Shown: positions 6,868 to 13,213, counted from the first letter of the stretch. The stretch: DNA of 28,566 bases from a virus (IMGVR_UViG_3300045972_000096:1-28566), one strand, 5' to 3'. Made by a program: numbers and translations. The notes: a model not told the origin generated them from the sequence alone.

Positions 6868-7232
6868 GTTTACCTTCTGTGATAATGGATTTCTTCTCCA
6901 CTATCCAGCTCACTAACCTCATGGGAATCCTTTTGTATTGGGTTCCCATGAGTCTTTGTGTTTTTGGATACACTGTTCGTACAGGCAGAAACTATAGCAA
7001 AGATAAGAAAGAACTGGCTGAATGTATTCAAAAGCCAAATGCTTATTATCATCCCACTGATACCCTTGGTGATATCATTGGTAGAGCAGTAGTTTCAATC
7101 ATACCTGTAGCTAACCTTTGGGCAGCACTCTTTGATGTTGCACCAGTAATGTTTTCAAGACTGTTCAGGTTCTTTGGTAAGGTCTTCAACCAGCCATTGG
7201 TTCCTGATAGTAGAAAAGGTCTCAGACCATAA
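6864..7232 (+). CDS. Putative membrane protein, 122 residues
   Basis: A probable membrane segment at residues about 15-38 (LTNLMGILLYWVPMSLCVFG), a soluble charged section, then a second hydrophobic stretch around 70-92 (IIGRAVVSIIPVANLWAALF). The C-terminus is basic. Similar two-segment proteins with a conserved GxxxGRxxxxxxPxxNL pattern occur in T4-like phages, with no known role. It is coupled by overlap to the genes on both sides. Confidence 0.65.
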   Translation: MSLPSVIMDFFSTIQLTNLMGILLYWVPMSLCVFGYTVRTGRNYSKDKKELAECIQKPNAYYHPTDTLGDIIGRAVVSIIPVANLWAALFDVAPVMFSRLFRFFGKVFNQPLVPDSRKGLRP

Positions 7233-7513
7233 TGGGGTACTTCTGTTTGTGTATGTCGGATGACCCAGTAGACTTGATAAAATATGTTATCCACAACTGT
7301 AACATGTGGTTGGCATATGCAGAGAAACCAAAGTCATATAAGTGGGTGGACGATGGAACTGAAGATGGTATCTCAGTTTACATGACCATAGAAGAACAAC
7401 AGTACAATATGTCTTATCTTCTTACTGGTTTTGCCATGCATGACTTGGAGAAAGCCATACAGAAAATAACATATGGTAAACATCTGTTCTCAGATGAGGA
7501 AGAACACTTCTAA
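7232..7513 (+). CDS. Hypothetical 93-residue protein
   Basis: Its ATG overlaps the upstream stop (TAATG). An internal ATG at 7253 (MSDDPVDLIKYV) is an alternative start; neither has a strong binding site, so the start is uncertain. Acidic, soluble, aromatic-rich. No family recognised. Confidence 0.6.
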   Translation: MGYFCLCMSDDPVDLIKYVIHNCNMWLAYAEKPKSYKWVDDGTEDGISVYMTIEEQQYNMSYLLTGFAMHDLEKAIQKITYGKHLFSDEEEHF

Positions 7514-7528
7514 ACGAAAGGAAAAGAC

Positions 7529-7696
7529 ATGGGATTATTCGGAGATTTATGTGGAGTAGTTGGTGATGTAGCTTCTGTTGTGGTTGCTCCTGTAGCAGTT
7601 GTTGCCAGTGCAGCTAAAGAAGTAACAGGGTCAGTTGCCAAAGAAGTTGCTGAAGTTGTTACAGATTTAAAAAATGATATAAAAAGAGGTTACTAG
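7529..7696 (+). CDS. Small Ala/Val/Gly-rich protein, 55 residues
   Basis: Starts MGLFGDLCGVVGDVASVVVA after GAAAGGAAAAGAC. Small residues (Gly, Ala, Val) spaced through the first 30 positions give a glycine-zipper-like hydrophobic helix, followed by an amphipathic acidic and basic tail. Such short proteins recur in phages and plasmids; membrane association is likely, the function unknown. Confidence 0.6.
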   Translation: MGLFGDLCGVVGDVASVVVAPVAVVASAAKEVTGSVAKEVAEVVTDLKNDIKRGY

Positions 7697-7699
7697 TTT

Positions 7700-7707
7700 T
7701 ATAAATA
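7700..7707 (+). promoter_or_regulatory. T4-type late promoter TATAAATA
   Basis: Exact late octamer in the intergenic space before the 285-residue zinc-ribbon protein. Downstream, ACTGACT (7735-7741) pairs with AGTCAGT (7759-7765) to form a 7-bp leader hairpin just before the ribosome binding site. Confidence 0.6.
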
Positions 7708-7784
7708 CTAATACAAAAAGCAGCACCATATCCAACTGACTTTAAACAATGCACTCTTAGTCAGTGAGTGGAAAGGAAGTTATC

Positions 7785-8642
7785 ATGATGTTCAATGCAA
7801 ACTTAGTAGCAGTAGTAAAGGCAAATGGCAAGGTACTTAGGGAAGATAGAAGTGCCAACACAGCTCCAACTGTCTATCTCCCATTCAAAAGTGAATACAG
7901 TATCCTGTTAAAGAATCTTCATGCAAGAAAAGCTAGGGTTCTGGTTTCTATTGATGGGCAAGATGTTCTTGGTGGAAGAGCTTTAGTTCTCCAACCAAAC
8001 ACAGAGATTGAGCTGGAAAGATTCATATCAGATAACAATCTGAATGAAGGCAACAAATTTTTGTTCATTGAAAAAACAAAACAGATATCAGATTTTCGTG
8101 GTGACAAAGTTGATGATGGTATTCTCAGGATTGAATATCAGTTTGAACAAGCTCCACCTCCAATAGCAACTTGGATTTATAACAACAATTCTTTTCCTAA
8201 TAACATTTATAACACAAGGATTGGTTCAAGTGCAGATTGTGATGGTGGTGCTGGACTTAATACTGTGTATGGTTCAAGTGTTTCTGAGTTTACTGCTTCA
8301 TGTTGTGCTGGAGTTTCTTATGAGAGAGAAACTAAAACTGGTGGCAACCTTCTTAGAAGTAAAAATATTGATGTAATGTCTGACCATTATACACCAGTTA
8401 GTGATGATGGAATAACAGTCAAAGGTTCTAAGTCTAACCAGCAGTTTAAGGCAGGACATATTGGAGCATTAGAGATGGAGAAACATGTTATCACTTTGAT
8501 ACTTAGAGGTGAGACAGCAACAAAGAAAGTTACGATACCAATCATTGTTCAAGCAAAAGCTACATGTGAAACTTGTGGTACAACCTATAGAGGATTCCCA
8601 AAGTTTTGTAGCAACTGTGGAACAGCAATGAATGTTGTATAG
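7785..8642 (+). CDS. Beta-rich protein with C-terminal zinc ribbon, 285 residues
   Basis: Start taken at the ATG after AAAGGAAGTTATC. The N-terminal half (YSILLKNLHARKARVLVSID, then GRALVLQPNTEIELERFI) matches a pattern seen in many phage and bacterial unknowns: a beta domain with xLKNxxxxRAxVxVxIDG then a polyproline/ERFI strand. A Gly/Ser/Cys-rich linker follows, then a conserved strand region. The C-terminus is a zinc ribbon (CETCG ... FCSNCG). The T4-type late promoter upstream suggests late expression, as for a structural or assembly protein, but that is inference. Confidence 0.75.
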   Translation: MMFNANLVAVVKANGKVLREDRSANTAPTVYLPFKSEYSILLKNLHARKARVLVSIDGQDVLGGRALVLQPNTEIELERFISDNNLNEGNKFLFIEKTKQISDFRGDKVDDGILRIEYQFEQAPPPIATWIYNNNSFPNNIYNTRIGSSADCDGGAGLNTVYGSSVSEFTASCCAGVSYERETKTGGNLLRSKNIDVMSDHYTPVSDDGITVKGSKSNQQFKAGHIGALEMEKHVITLILRGETATKKVTIPIIVQAKATCETCGTTYRGFPKFCSNCGTAMNVV

Positions 8643-8651
8643 GAGAACTTA

Positions 8652-9233
8652 ATGAATAAAAAAGTTGATTATTATCCAACACATATTGACCCATACTTAA
8701 AAAATGCTGTAGTTATTACACTTACAGAAAAAGAAATCAAACCATGTTATCCTATTGTGAGTGAAAGAGCAGCTAAAAAAATATCACAATGGAAAACTGA
8801 TACTGATTATAGATGGGAAAGAGAACTTACTGGTATGCTTGGTGAGTTGGCTGTAGAAAAATGGTTAGGATTAAATTTTATTGATTGGACACATGGGTTA
8901 TCTAAAGATTATGATAGTCCAGATTTAAAACCATTAGGATTGAATGTTGGAATAAAGTGTGCTATATATGGTAATTATCCATGTGTACCATTAAACCCAA
9001 CATATCCACAAATAATGGCTTTGAGAAAAAGGATAGAAGGAACAAGAACTAATGAAATTTTGTTATGTGGTATAGCCAAAACTGTAATTGTTAAACAATA
9101 TCAAGATGAATTACTAATTACAGAGGAAGCTAGAGAGAGGAAAGCAGGTTTTTATGGCTTTAATATGTTATTACCCATAGCAAGTTTAAAGGAAAAAATA
9201 TCCAATGGACAAGTTTCAGTTAGAACTAGCTGA
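8652..9233 (+). CDS. Putative PD-(D/E)XK-fold nuclease-like protein, 193 residues
   Basis: Preceded by AGGAGAACTT. The segment RELTGMLGELAVEKWLG followed about 30 residues on by SPDLKPLGLNVGIKCAI fits the helix-E-strand-D-x(n)-(I/V)K pattern of small PD-(D/E)XK nucleases of phages (G-E-x-A-x-x-x-x-L ... D-L ... G-x-x-x-K). The usual ExK is degenerate: the strand reads NVGIKCA with Lys but no Glu two residues before. It may be inactive or a different fold. Followed by an overlapping gene. Confidence 0.6.
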   Translation: MNKKVDYYPTHIDPYLKNAVVITLTEKEIKPCYPIVSERAAKKISQWKTDTDYRWERELTGMLGELAVEKWLGLNFIDWTHGLSKDYDSPDLKPLGLNVGIKCAIYGNYPCVPLNPTYPQIMALRKRIEGTRTNEILLCGIAKTVIVKQYQDELLITEEARERKAGFYGFNMLLPIASLKEKISNGQVSVRTS

Positions 9234-9573
9234 AGGTTTTTTAAAGTTTGAAGAAGTAAAATATAATCTCCCTGAAGGAGAAGACTGCAAAGGACTCTTC
9301 TTCAGGGGTTACTACAACTTCTATGAGTTTGGTGGTGACATTCACCTCAAGCAAGGACTGAAGTTTCTCAAGAGAAAATCTTGTTCAGGATGTCCTAAGT
9401 GTGATTGGTATTGGGATACTGTCCAAGAGCAGATGGGATGTGGTGGAGTTGTCCTTCCTGATGATATCCAACAAGGAAAACTTTACTCAGTTAGATGTGA
9501 TGTGACCAGCACTGATTGGGAATCTGGTCATGCTGATGATTGGGAATATGTATTTTATGAGGTGACAGAATGA
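9205..9573 (+). CDS. Hypothetical 122-residue acidic protein
   Basis: Starts MDKFQLELAEGFLKF, overlapping the preceding gene by 29 bp, with AAAGGAAAAA upstream. It has a Cys cluster CSGCPKCDW near residues 60-68 and CGG near 79, possibly one metal site. The C-terminus is rich in Trp, Asp and Glu. Unknown function. Confidence 0.65.
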   Translation: MDKFQLELAEGFLKFEEVKYNLPEGEDCKGLFFRGYYNFYEFGGDIHLKQGLKFLKRKSCSGCPKCDWYWDTVQEQMGCGGVVLPDDIQQGKLYSVRCDVTSTDWESGHADDWEYVFYEVTE

Positions 9574-9595
9574 AAACTTATTACTACAATTTTTT

Positions 9596-9622
9596 CCATT
9601 AGGTAGAACACAAACCTAATGG
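9596..9622 (+). promoter_or_regulatory. Perfect 9-bp hairpin touching a ribosome binding site
   Basis: CCATTAGGT and ACCTAATGG pair around a 9-nt loop. The 3' strand runs into the GGAGG of the gene at 9633, so folding would partly hide that site. Candidate translational control element or transcript-end hairpin. Confidence 0.5.
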
Positions 9623-9632
9623 AGGTAACACA

Positions 9633-9959
9633 ATGAGTAGAAGTTATAAGAAAACACCAGTGACTCAAGACTTTGGACGTAGAAGAAAACATGACAAGCA
9701 GCTTGCTAATAGAAAAATTAGAAGAGCTAAATACCTAGAAGAGATTTCTTCTGGTGGTCATTACAAAAAGTTTTATGACCAATATGATATCTGTGATTGG
9801 TATTCAAGACACACCCTTAATGATGCACTTGAATATAGAAATAAATTATTATCTGATTGTTCTGTTGGAAGATTTACTTACCATGCTCAATATGATGAAA
9901 AATATTTTAACATTCAGAAGTGTATCAAAGAGTGGAAAAAACATTACTACTGGAAATAA
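9633..9959 (+). CDS. MSRSYKKTP family protein, 108 residues
   Basis: Begins MSRSYKKTPVTQDFGRRRK, the hallmark of a small conserved protein family found in many phages and bacteria with unknown function. The family pattern continues with ANRKIRR, YKKFYDQYDICDWYS and a Trp/Tyr-rich end. Very basic N-terminus, suggesting nucleic acid or ribosome contact (inference). GGAGGTAACACA precedes the start, partly inside a hairpin. Confidence 0.75.
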   Translation: MSRSYKKTPVTQDFGRRRKHDKQLANRKIRRAKYLEEISSGGHYKKFYDQYDICDWYSRHTLNDALEYRNKLLSDCSVGRFTYHAQYDEKYFNIQKCIKEWKKHYYWK

Positions 9960-9971
9960 GGAGCACAACGA

Positions 9972-10154
9972 ATGAGCTGTGTAACAAGTATTAAAAGAGG
10001 GGTTGACCAAGAGACCTTTACACCATATATTGAAGCTACAGTTAGATTTGGTGTAGAGTCAGCACAAGATGCTAAAATACATGGTGTGAGTGCAGAGGAG
10101 TTTTTTAAAACTATTTTCTGGGATGATTTTTCAAAAGCATTAGAAACTATTTAA
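9972..10154 (+). CDS. Hypothetical 60-residue protein
   Basis: Starts MSCVTSIKRGVDQETFTPY after AAGGAGCACAACGA. Soluble, mixed alpha/beta by eye, with no recognised motif. Part of the tightly spaced accessory run (12 bp after the previous stop, 15 bp before the next start). Confidence 0.6.
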   Translation: MSCVTSIKRGVDQETFTPYIEATVRFGVESAQDAKIHGVSAEEFFKTIFWDDFSKALETI

Positions 10155-10169
10155 GAAAGGAAAGAACAA

Positions 10170-10352
10170 ATGGAATTTAGTACATGGGTAGCAATCTGTC
10201 AGGCATCACTTACTGGTATGATAACTTTTGTAACATATTGGGTTGGATATAATATTGGTTACAAAAAATGTGCTCAAGATATTCTTGATGAAGTAGAAGA
10301 GAAAAATAAAAATATTAACACTGAAGAAAATAAAAGCTTGACAACTGAATAA
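10170..10352 (+). CDS. Small single-pass membrane protein, 60 residues
   Basis: Starts MEFSTWVAICQASLTGMITF after GAAAGGAAAGAACAA. One membrane segment (residues about 6-30) followed by a charged, probably coiled tail (EVEEKNKNINTEENK). Last gene of the accessory run; the TTGACA promoter at 10338 lies in its 3' end. Confidence 0.6.
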   Translation: MEFSTWVAICQASLTGMITFVTYWVGYNIGYKKCAQDILDEVEEKNKNINTEENKSLTTE

Positions 10353-10366
10353 AAGTGTGGTATAAG
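10338..10366 (+). promoter_or_regulatory. sigma70-type promoter, cassette A
   Basis: TTGACA, 17 bp ending AAGTGTGG, TATAAG. It starts a short untranslated stretch (about 10373-10490). The same arrangement recurs at 16062. Confidence 0.75.
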
Positions 10367-10494
10367 TAATAACCATGCTAGTCATGAACCTTATTTAGAT
10401 GGGAAGAATGGGAACAGATACTCAAGTAAATTAGCTAATTACCTCTGTGTTGAAGGTGATACCTCTTCCCTCTAAATAAAAACTTTTTGATTTT

Positions 10495-10502
10495 TATAAA
10501 TA
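10495..10502 (+). promoter_or_regulatory. T4-type late promoter TATAAATA, cassette A
   Basis: Exact octamer inside a 37-nt block (10475-10511) that is repeated almost exactly at 16149-16186. It precedes the 35-residue ORF. Confidence 0.65.
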
Positions 10503-10536
10503 GAAGTATATGAACATTTTTACAAGGACTAAAGAA

Positions 10537-10644
10537 ATGACAAACAGGAATCTCAGACATAATAATATACCAGCAGTACCAGCTATTAATGTAGCAGGAC
10601 TCTACGGCTATATTAATGCCAATGGAGACCCAACAGAGAGTTAA
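10537..10644 (+). CDS. Tiny ORF of cassette A, 35 residues
   Basis: Starts MTNRNLRHNNIPAVPAINVA and ends just before a strong terminator. The ribosome binding site AAGGAC is modest. The gene lies between its own late promoter and terminator, which suggests an independent late unit. Unrelated in sequence to the peptide of the twin cassette at 16209. Confidence 0.5.
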   Translation: MTNRNLRHNNIPAVPAINVAGLYGYINANGDPTES

Positions 10645-10670
10645 AGGTTTAAAGTTTATATACCTAACCA

Positions 10671-10711
10671 AACCCTCTGTTGATGAAAATTAACAGAGGG
10701 TTTTTATTTTT
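10671..10711 (+). terminator. Rho-independent terminator, cassette A
   Basis: AACCCTCTGTT and AACAGAGGGTT form an 11-bp stem around a 10-nt loop, followed by TTTATTTTT. It overlaps the start of the tRNA array by abutting tRNA-Ala. Confidence 0.9.
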
Positions 10712-10784
10712 GGGGGATGATTGAGCTGGGGTTCTTGGCTGTTTTGCAAGCAGTTATCGTAGGGTTCGATTCCCTAATTCTCCA
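10712..10784 (+). tRNA. tRNA-Ala (UGC)
   Basis: Acceptor GGGGGAT/ATTCTCC, anticodon stem GCTGT/GCAGT with loop TTTGCAA, T-arm TAGGG/CCCTA with TTCGATT, discriminator A. The D-arm is wobble-rich and position 8 is G instead of U, so it is somewhat degenerate. It directly follows the terminator. Confidence 0.75.
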
Positions 10785-10804
10785 CAAACTAATAAGGAGT
10801 TTTT

Positions 10805-10930
10805 ATGTTATCAAATAAAGAAAAGTATGATATAAGTTTTGTTCTTGAAAATGCAAGCAACTTTGCTCTAACAAAACTAATTGAACAAGGTTACAGTGTA
10901 AAAGGTTTAGTAGAAAGCTTTCAAAAATAG
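10805..10930 (+). CDS. Small ORF between tRNAs, 41 residues
   Basis: Starts MLSNKEKYDISFVLENASNF after AAGGAGTTTTT, a strong binding site. Mixed polar helical peptide with no family. The bases of its first codons also form a TTATCA - 17 bp - TATAAG promoter-like string, which could serve the following tRNAs. Confidence 0.55.
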   Translation: MLSNKEKYDISFVLENASNFALTKLIEQGYSVKGLVESFQK

Positions 10931-10935
10931 AATAT

Positions 10936-11023
10936 GGTCTCTACAAGTAAGGTTAGCTGGTGCTGACAGATGCCTGTAAAGCATTTCCCATGTGGCAAGG
11001 AGTTCGATTCTGCCTAGAGACCA
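10936..11023 (+). tRNA. tRNA-Tyr (GUA), degenerate copy
   Basis: Acceptor GGTCTCT/AGAGACC, anticodon stem GATGC/GCATT with loop CTGTAAA, long variable region, T-loop TTCGATT, encoded CCA. Oddities: about 7 extra bases between acceptor and a 6-bp D stem (GTTAGC/GCTGAC, loop TGGT), and a bulged G in the T stem. A clean tRNA-Tyr lies at 13756. Confidence 0.65.
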
Positions 11024-11029
11024 CCATAT

Positions 11030-11102
11030 CAGGTTGTAGTTCAAATATAGAACAGGAGTCATTGGGACTCCAAGATGTTGAGGGTAGTTCTCAACCACCT
11101 GA
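11030..11102 (+). tRNA. tRNA-like gene, anticodon region CATTGGG (Pro or Gln)
   Basis: Complete cloverleaf with encoded CCA: acceptor CAGGTTG/CCACCTG (one mismatch), D stem GTTC/GAAC, anticodon stem GGAGT/ACTCC, T stem TTGAG/CTCAA. All three loops are abnormal: D-loop AAATATA (no GG), T-loop GGTAGTT (no TTC), anticodon loop CATTGGG (A at 33). By geometry the anticodon is UUG; by the TTGGG string it resembles Pro UGG. No other clear Pro tRNA exists here, so Pro is my guess. Confidence 0.6.
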
Positions 11103-11111
11103 CCAAAATAT

Positions 11112-11183
11112 ACTTCCTTGCCAGAATAGCTATGGGTCTGTCCTACAAACAGATATAAGTGGGTGCAAGTCCTACAGGAAGTA
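11112..11183 (+). tRNA. tRNA-Val (UAC), noncanonical loops
   Basis: Acceptor ACTTCCT/AGGAAGT perfect, anticodon stem TCTGT/ACAGA with loop CCTACAA (C at 33), T stem GTGGG/CCTAC with T-loop TGCAAGT (G at 55), D-loop GAATAGCTA without GG. Encoded CCA. Confidence 0.72.
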
Positions 11184-11190
11184 CCAATAT

Positions 11191-11260
11191 TCTGAATGCC
11201 CAGTGGAGGGTAGCTCTGTACTATAGGCAGAGAGGAAAGGTTCGACACCTTTATTCAGAG
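11191..11260 (+). tRNA. tRNA-like gene, possible UAU anticodon
   Basis: Acceptor TCTGAAT/ATTCAGA perfect, anticodon stem TCTGT/GCAGA with loop ACTATAG (C at 33), T-arm AAAGG/CCTTT with TTCGACA. The D-arm (GCCC/GGGT or CCC/GGG) is displaced, leaving too few or too many linker bases. Identity uncertain. Confidence 0.45.
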
Positions 11261-11269
11261 CAAGTTTTT

Positions 11270-11341
11270 CGGTGTGTAAGTCAGAGGCAGACGACTCCAT
11301 CTGGAGTGGAGAGGACGGGATTTCGAAATTCCCCACACCGA
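11270..11341 (+). tRNA. Degenerate tRNA-like gene with collapsed anticodon arm
   Basis: Perfect acceptor CGGTGTG/CACACCG, discriminator A and encoded CCA, D stem GTC/GAC with AGAGGCA loop. The anticodon arm folds best as ACTCC-ATCT-GGAGT, leaving no 7-nt loop; the T stem closes with a T-T pair (GGGAT/TTCCC). Possibly a decaying or non-decoding tRNA. Confidence 0.45.
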
Positions 11342-11352
11342 CCAAGTAGGAA

Positions 11353-11381
11353 CCCGACACTTTGTCAGGATTATTGTCGGG
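11353..11381 (+). terminator. Stem-loop, possible terminator
   Basis: CCCGACA (11353-11359) pairs with TGTCGGG (11375-11381); downstream is GTTCTTTTAAAATTTTT. The T run is interrupted, so termination is possible, not certain. Confidence 0.45.
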
Positions 11382-11400
11382 ATATGTTCTTTTAAAATTT

Positions 11401-11548
11401 TTATAGAAGACAAGTGGGGGAACTGGTATACCCTAGAGGCACACACGTCACTTGTAGGTGAATTAACACCTGCTGCCTGTCATTGGGTGGGAGAAATCCA
11501 TTGAAGGTTCGAATCCTTCCTTAGAGAGCAATGACCATACTTCTATAA
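11401..11548 (+). ncRNA. Structured RNA of unknown class, closed by a 9-bp end helix
   Basis: TTATAGAAG (11401-11409) pairs with CTTCTATAA (11540-11548). Inside are ACAAGTG/CACTTGT around a Leu-type D-arm-like hairpin, AGGTG/CACCT, and GTCATTG/CAATGAC enclosing TGG/CCA and a canonical T-arm (GAAGG TTCGAAT CCTTC). It has pieces of a Leu-type tRNA but no acceptor pairing for that T-arm. It may be a remodelled tRNA-Leu or a separate structured RNA. Confidence 0.45.
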
Positions 11549-11556
11549 TTTAATAA

Positions 11557-11627
11557 GCTGCATTAGTATAATGGTATTATGAAAGCCTTCCAAGCTTAGG
11601 ATGTCAGTTCAATTCTGACATGCAGCT
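11557..11627 (+). tRNA. tRNA-Gly (UCC)
   Basis: Acceptor GCTGCAT/ATGCAGC, discriminator T and encoded CCA, D-loop with GG, anticodon loop CTTCCAA, T-arm GTCAG/CTGAC with TTCAATT. Canonical apart from one mismatched pair in the anticodon stem. Confidence 0.88.
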
Positions 11628-11640
11628 CCAAAACAATTAT

Positions 11641-11714
11641 GTCCCTATAGCTCAGTTAGATAGAGCAAGAGTCTTCTAAACTCTAGGTCGTGGGTGCAAG
11701 TCCTACTAGGGATG
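11641..11714 (+). tRNA. tRNA-Arg (UCU), altered elbow
   Basis: Acceptor GTCCCTA/TAGGGAT, D stem GCTC/GAGC with loop AGTTAGATA, anticodon stem AGAGT/ACTCT with loop CTTCTAA, T stem GTGGG/CCTAC. The T-loop is TGCAAGT (G replaces U55) and the D-loop has AG in place of GG. Encoded CCA. Confidence 0.88.
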
Positions 11715-11727
11715 CCAAAATTAGTAT

Positions 11728-11807
11728 AGCTCTGTGTTGGAAAGTATACATGCTAGTTTCAAAAACTAGTGCCGAAAGGATTGAGGGTGCAAGTCCCTCC
11801 AGAGCTA
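11728..11807 (+). tRNA. tRNA-Leu (CAA)
   Basis: Long variable arm (GCCGAAAGG). Acceptor AGCTCTG/CAGAGCT, anticodon stem CTAGT/ACTAG with loop TTCAAAA, T-arm GAGGG/CCCTC with TGCAAGT (G at 55), encoded CCA. Nearly identical in framework to the Leu genes at 12474 and 12559, so these arose by duplication. Confidence 0.88.
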
Positions 11808-11823
11808 CCAGAAAAAAAGATAT

Positions 11824-11906
11824 GCTAGAGTGGTGGAATGGTATACACGTTACCTTGAGGTGGTAATGGAGGAAACTCCATGCAGGTTCAAGTCCTGTCT
11901 CTAGTA
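11824..11906 (+). tRNA. tRNA-Leu (GAG)
   Basis: Acceptor GCTAGAG/CTCTAGT, anticodon stem TTACC/GGTAA with loop TTGAGGT, variable arm TGGAGGAAACTCCA, canonical T-loop TTCAAGT, encoded CCA. From a different Leu lineage than its three neighbours. Confidence 0.88.
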
Positions 11907-11942
11907 CCAATTGGAGTACACATAAGTTTTAAGTGCTCTTCA

Positions 11943-11972
11943 ATCTCCTAGTATAAATACATACAAGGAGAT
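11943..11972 (+). promoter_or_regulatory. Late promoter inside an RBS-blocking hairpin (HNH gene)
   Basis: ATCTCCT (11943-11949) pairs exactly with AGGAGAT (11966-11972), which is the ribosome binding site of the HNH gene. The late octamer TATAAATA (11952-11959) is in the loop. Early read-through RNA would hide the site; late RNA starting a few bases after the octamer would lack the 5' strand and be translated. Confidence 0.72.
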
Positions 11973-11977
11973 AATTT

Positions 11978-12460
11978 ATGGCACGAACATATTCATCAAG
12001 AAAATATACTAAAGAAATTTTAGAAGAAGCAGTAACACAATCTGTGTCATTTGCTGGAGTAACACGGTATTTACAAATCCCAGTTACAGGAAGCAATCAG
12101 ACACACATTAAAAAGATGGTAGTAAAATTTGAGATAGATTTTACACACTTTACTGGTAAGTTGTGGAGTAAAGGAAAGTTTCTACCACAGAGCCAATTAA
12201 CATCAGATGAACTTTTAATTGTGTCACAGAATGATACTCGTACTAAAGTTGCCCTTTTGAAAAGAGCTTTACTTGAAAGGGGTAAAATATATGAATGTGA
12301 GCATTGTCTTATATCTGATGTATATAACAACAAAAGTCTTACTTTGCATATAGACCATATTGACGGAGATTGGAAGAATAATATAGAAACCAATCTAAGA
12401 TTTTTATGTCCGAATTGTCATTCACAGACAAATACATATGGTGGTAGAAATAAAAAATAA
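11978..12460 (+). CDS. HNH endonuclease (homing type)
   Basis: A 160-residue protein with a DNA-binding N-terminal half (SRKYTKEILEEAVTQSVSFAGVTRYLQI, a helix-turn-helix-like segment) and a C-terminal HNH: CEHCLIS, then LHIDHIDGDWKNNIETNLRF, then CPNC. Such free-standing HNH enzymes spread by cutting related phage DNA. It sits between tRNA-Leu genes, splitting the Leu group, as expected of a mobile insertion. Expression is probably late only, because the binding site is locked in a hairpin with a late promoter in its loop. Confidence 0.88.
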   Translation: MARTYSSRKYTKEILEEAVTQSVSFAGVTRYLQIPVTGSNQTHIKKMVVKFEIDFTHFTGKLWSKGKFLPQSQLTSDELLIVSQNDTRTKVALLKRALLERGKIYECEHCLISDVYNNKSLTLHIDHIDGDWKNNIETNLRFLCPNCHSQTNTYGGRNKK

Positions 12461-12473
12461 TATGGCTCTGTGT

Positions 12474-12545
12474 TGGAAAGTATACATCAAAGTCTTAAAA
12501 ACTTTGGCTCGTAAGAGATTGAGGGTTCGTGTCCCTCCAGAGCTA
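12474..12545 (+). tRNA. tRNA-Leu (UAA), long-armed
   Basis: Acceptor GGCTCTG/CAGAGCT, anticodon stem AAAGT/ACTTT with loop CTTAAAA, variable arm CTCGTAAGAG, T-loop TTCGTGT (T at 58), encoded CCA. Second UAA-anticodon tRNA in the window. Confidence 0.88.
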
Positions 12546-12558
12546 CCAGAAAGAATAT

Positions 12559-12638
12559 GGGTCTGTGTTGGAAAGTATACATGCTGGTTTTAGAAGCCAG
12601 TGCCGAAAGGATTGAGGGTTCGTGTCCCTCCAGACCTA
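12559..12638 (+). tRNA. tRNA-Leu (UAG)
   Basis: Acceptor GGGTCTG/CAGACCT, anticodon stem CTGGT/GCCAG with loop TTTAGAA, variable arm GCCGAAAGG, T-loop TTCGTGT, encoded CCA. Confidence 0.88.
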
Positions 12639-12645
12639 CCATTAT

Positions 12646-12718
12646 TGAGGTGAAGCAAAACAGCATCTGCACAGTCCTGATAAGACTGAGACAGTGAGGG
12701 CAGCACTCACCACCTCAA
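12646..12718 (+). tRNA. tRNA-Ile (GAU) with GG in the T-loop
   Basis: Acceptor TGAGGTG/CACCTCA perfect, D stem GCA/TGC, anticodon stem CAGTC/GACTG with loop CTGATAA, T stem GTGAG/CTCAC, encoded CCA. The T-loop is GGCAGCA and the D-loop AAACAGCATC: the D-loop GG is absent and a GG occupies the T-loop. Confidence 0.82.
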
Positions 12719-12734
12719 CCATAAAAGAAACATC

Positions 12735-12763
12735 TTGACAATCAAATGAATTTATGATATCTT
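12735..12763 (+). promoter_or_regulatory. Promoter before membrane protein gene
   Basis: TTGACA, 17 bp ending TTATGA, TATCTT; ATG follows 31 bp later. Confidence 0.65.
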
Positions 12764-12793
12764 CTTACTAGAAATTAAACTTAGGAGGATATC

Positions 12794-13213
12794 ATGTCAG
12801 ATTCATTTGATGATGCAATGGGATTTGTAACAGCAATACTAGGTGTACTTGGAATTTTTATCTTGATAGGTGTTTTGTTTATCAATGTATCAGGTATGCT
12901 AACAATGATTGTGCTACAAGGGTTTGTTAGGATATTAACACCTTGGGATATTAATTATTGGTTTATGTGGGGATTATCAGTACCAATAAGTTATCAGTGG
13001 TGGTACTTCACTGAGAGAACTATAACAGAAAAGTTTCCAGCTAAAAAAGAATGGTGTGTTCCACTTCATTACAGTAATGAAGAGAAAGCTAAATATGCTT
13101 ATGGTATTATAAGTGGAATCATTGGTACTATTTACTTAGTTGATTGTTTTTATTTTAAAACTGGGATTGGTGTTTATTGTACTAGATGTTTCTTTGGAAA
13201 GTTTTTTGGATAA
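12794..13213 (+). CDS. Multi-pass membrane protein, 139 residues
   Basis: Starts MSDSFDDAMGFVTAILGVLG after TTAGGAGGATATC, an excellent binding site. Three probable membrane segments: residues about 10-32, 38-68 (with an aromatic WFMWGLSVPISYQWWYF stretch) and 104-125. A pair of cysteines is near the C-terminus. It has its own promoter. No family recognised; it could alter the host envelope. Confidence 0.72.
   Translation: MSDSFDDAMGFVTAILGVLGIFILIGVLFINVSGMLTMIVLQGFVRILTPWDINYWFMWGLSVPISYQWWYFTERTITEKFPAKKEWCVPLHYSNEEKAKYAYGIISGIIGTIYLVDCFYFKTGIGVYCTRCFFGKFFG

Noticed and set aside
10907-11446. Overlapping frames over the first tRNA block
   Set aside because: They run through tRNA cloverleaves in both directions; tRNA sequences explain the open frames.
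11401-11548. tmRNA
   Set aside because: No resume codon or tag frame and no acceptor stem ending in CCA.
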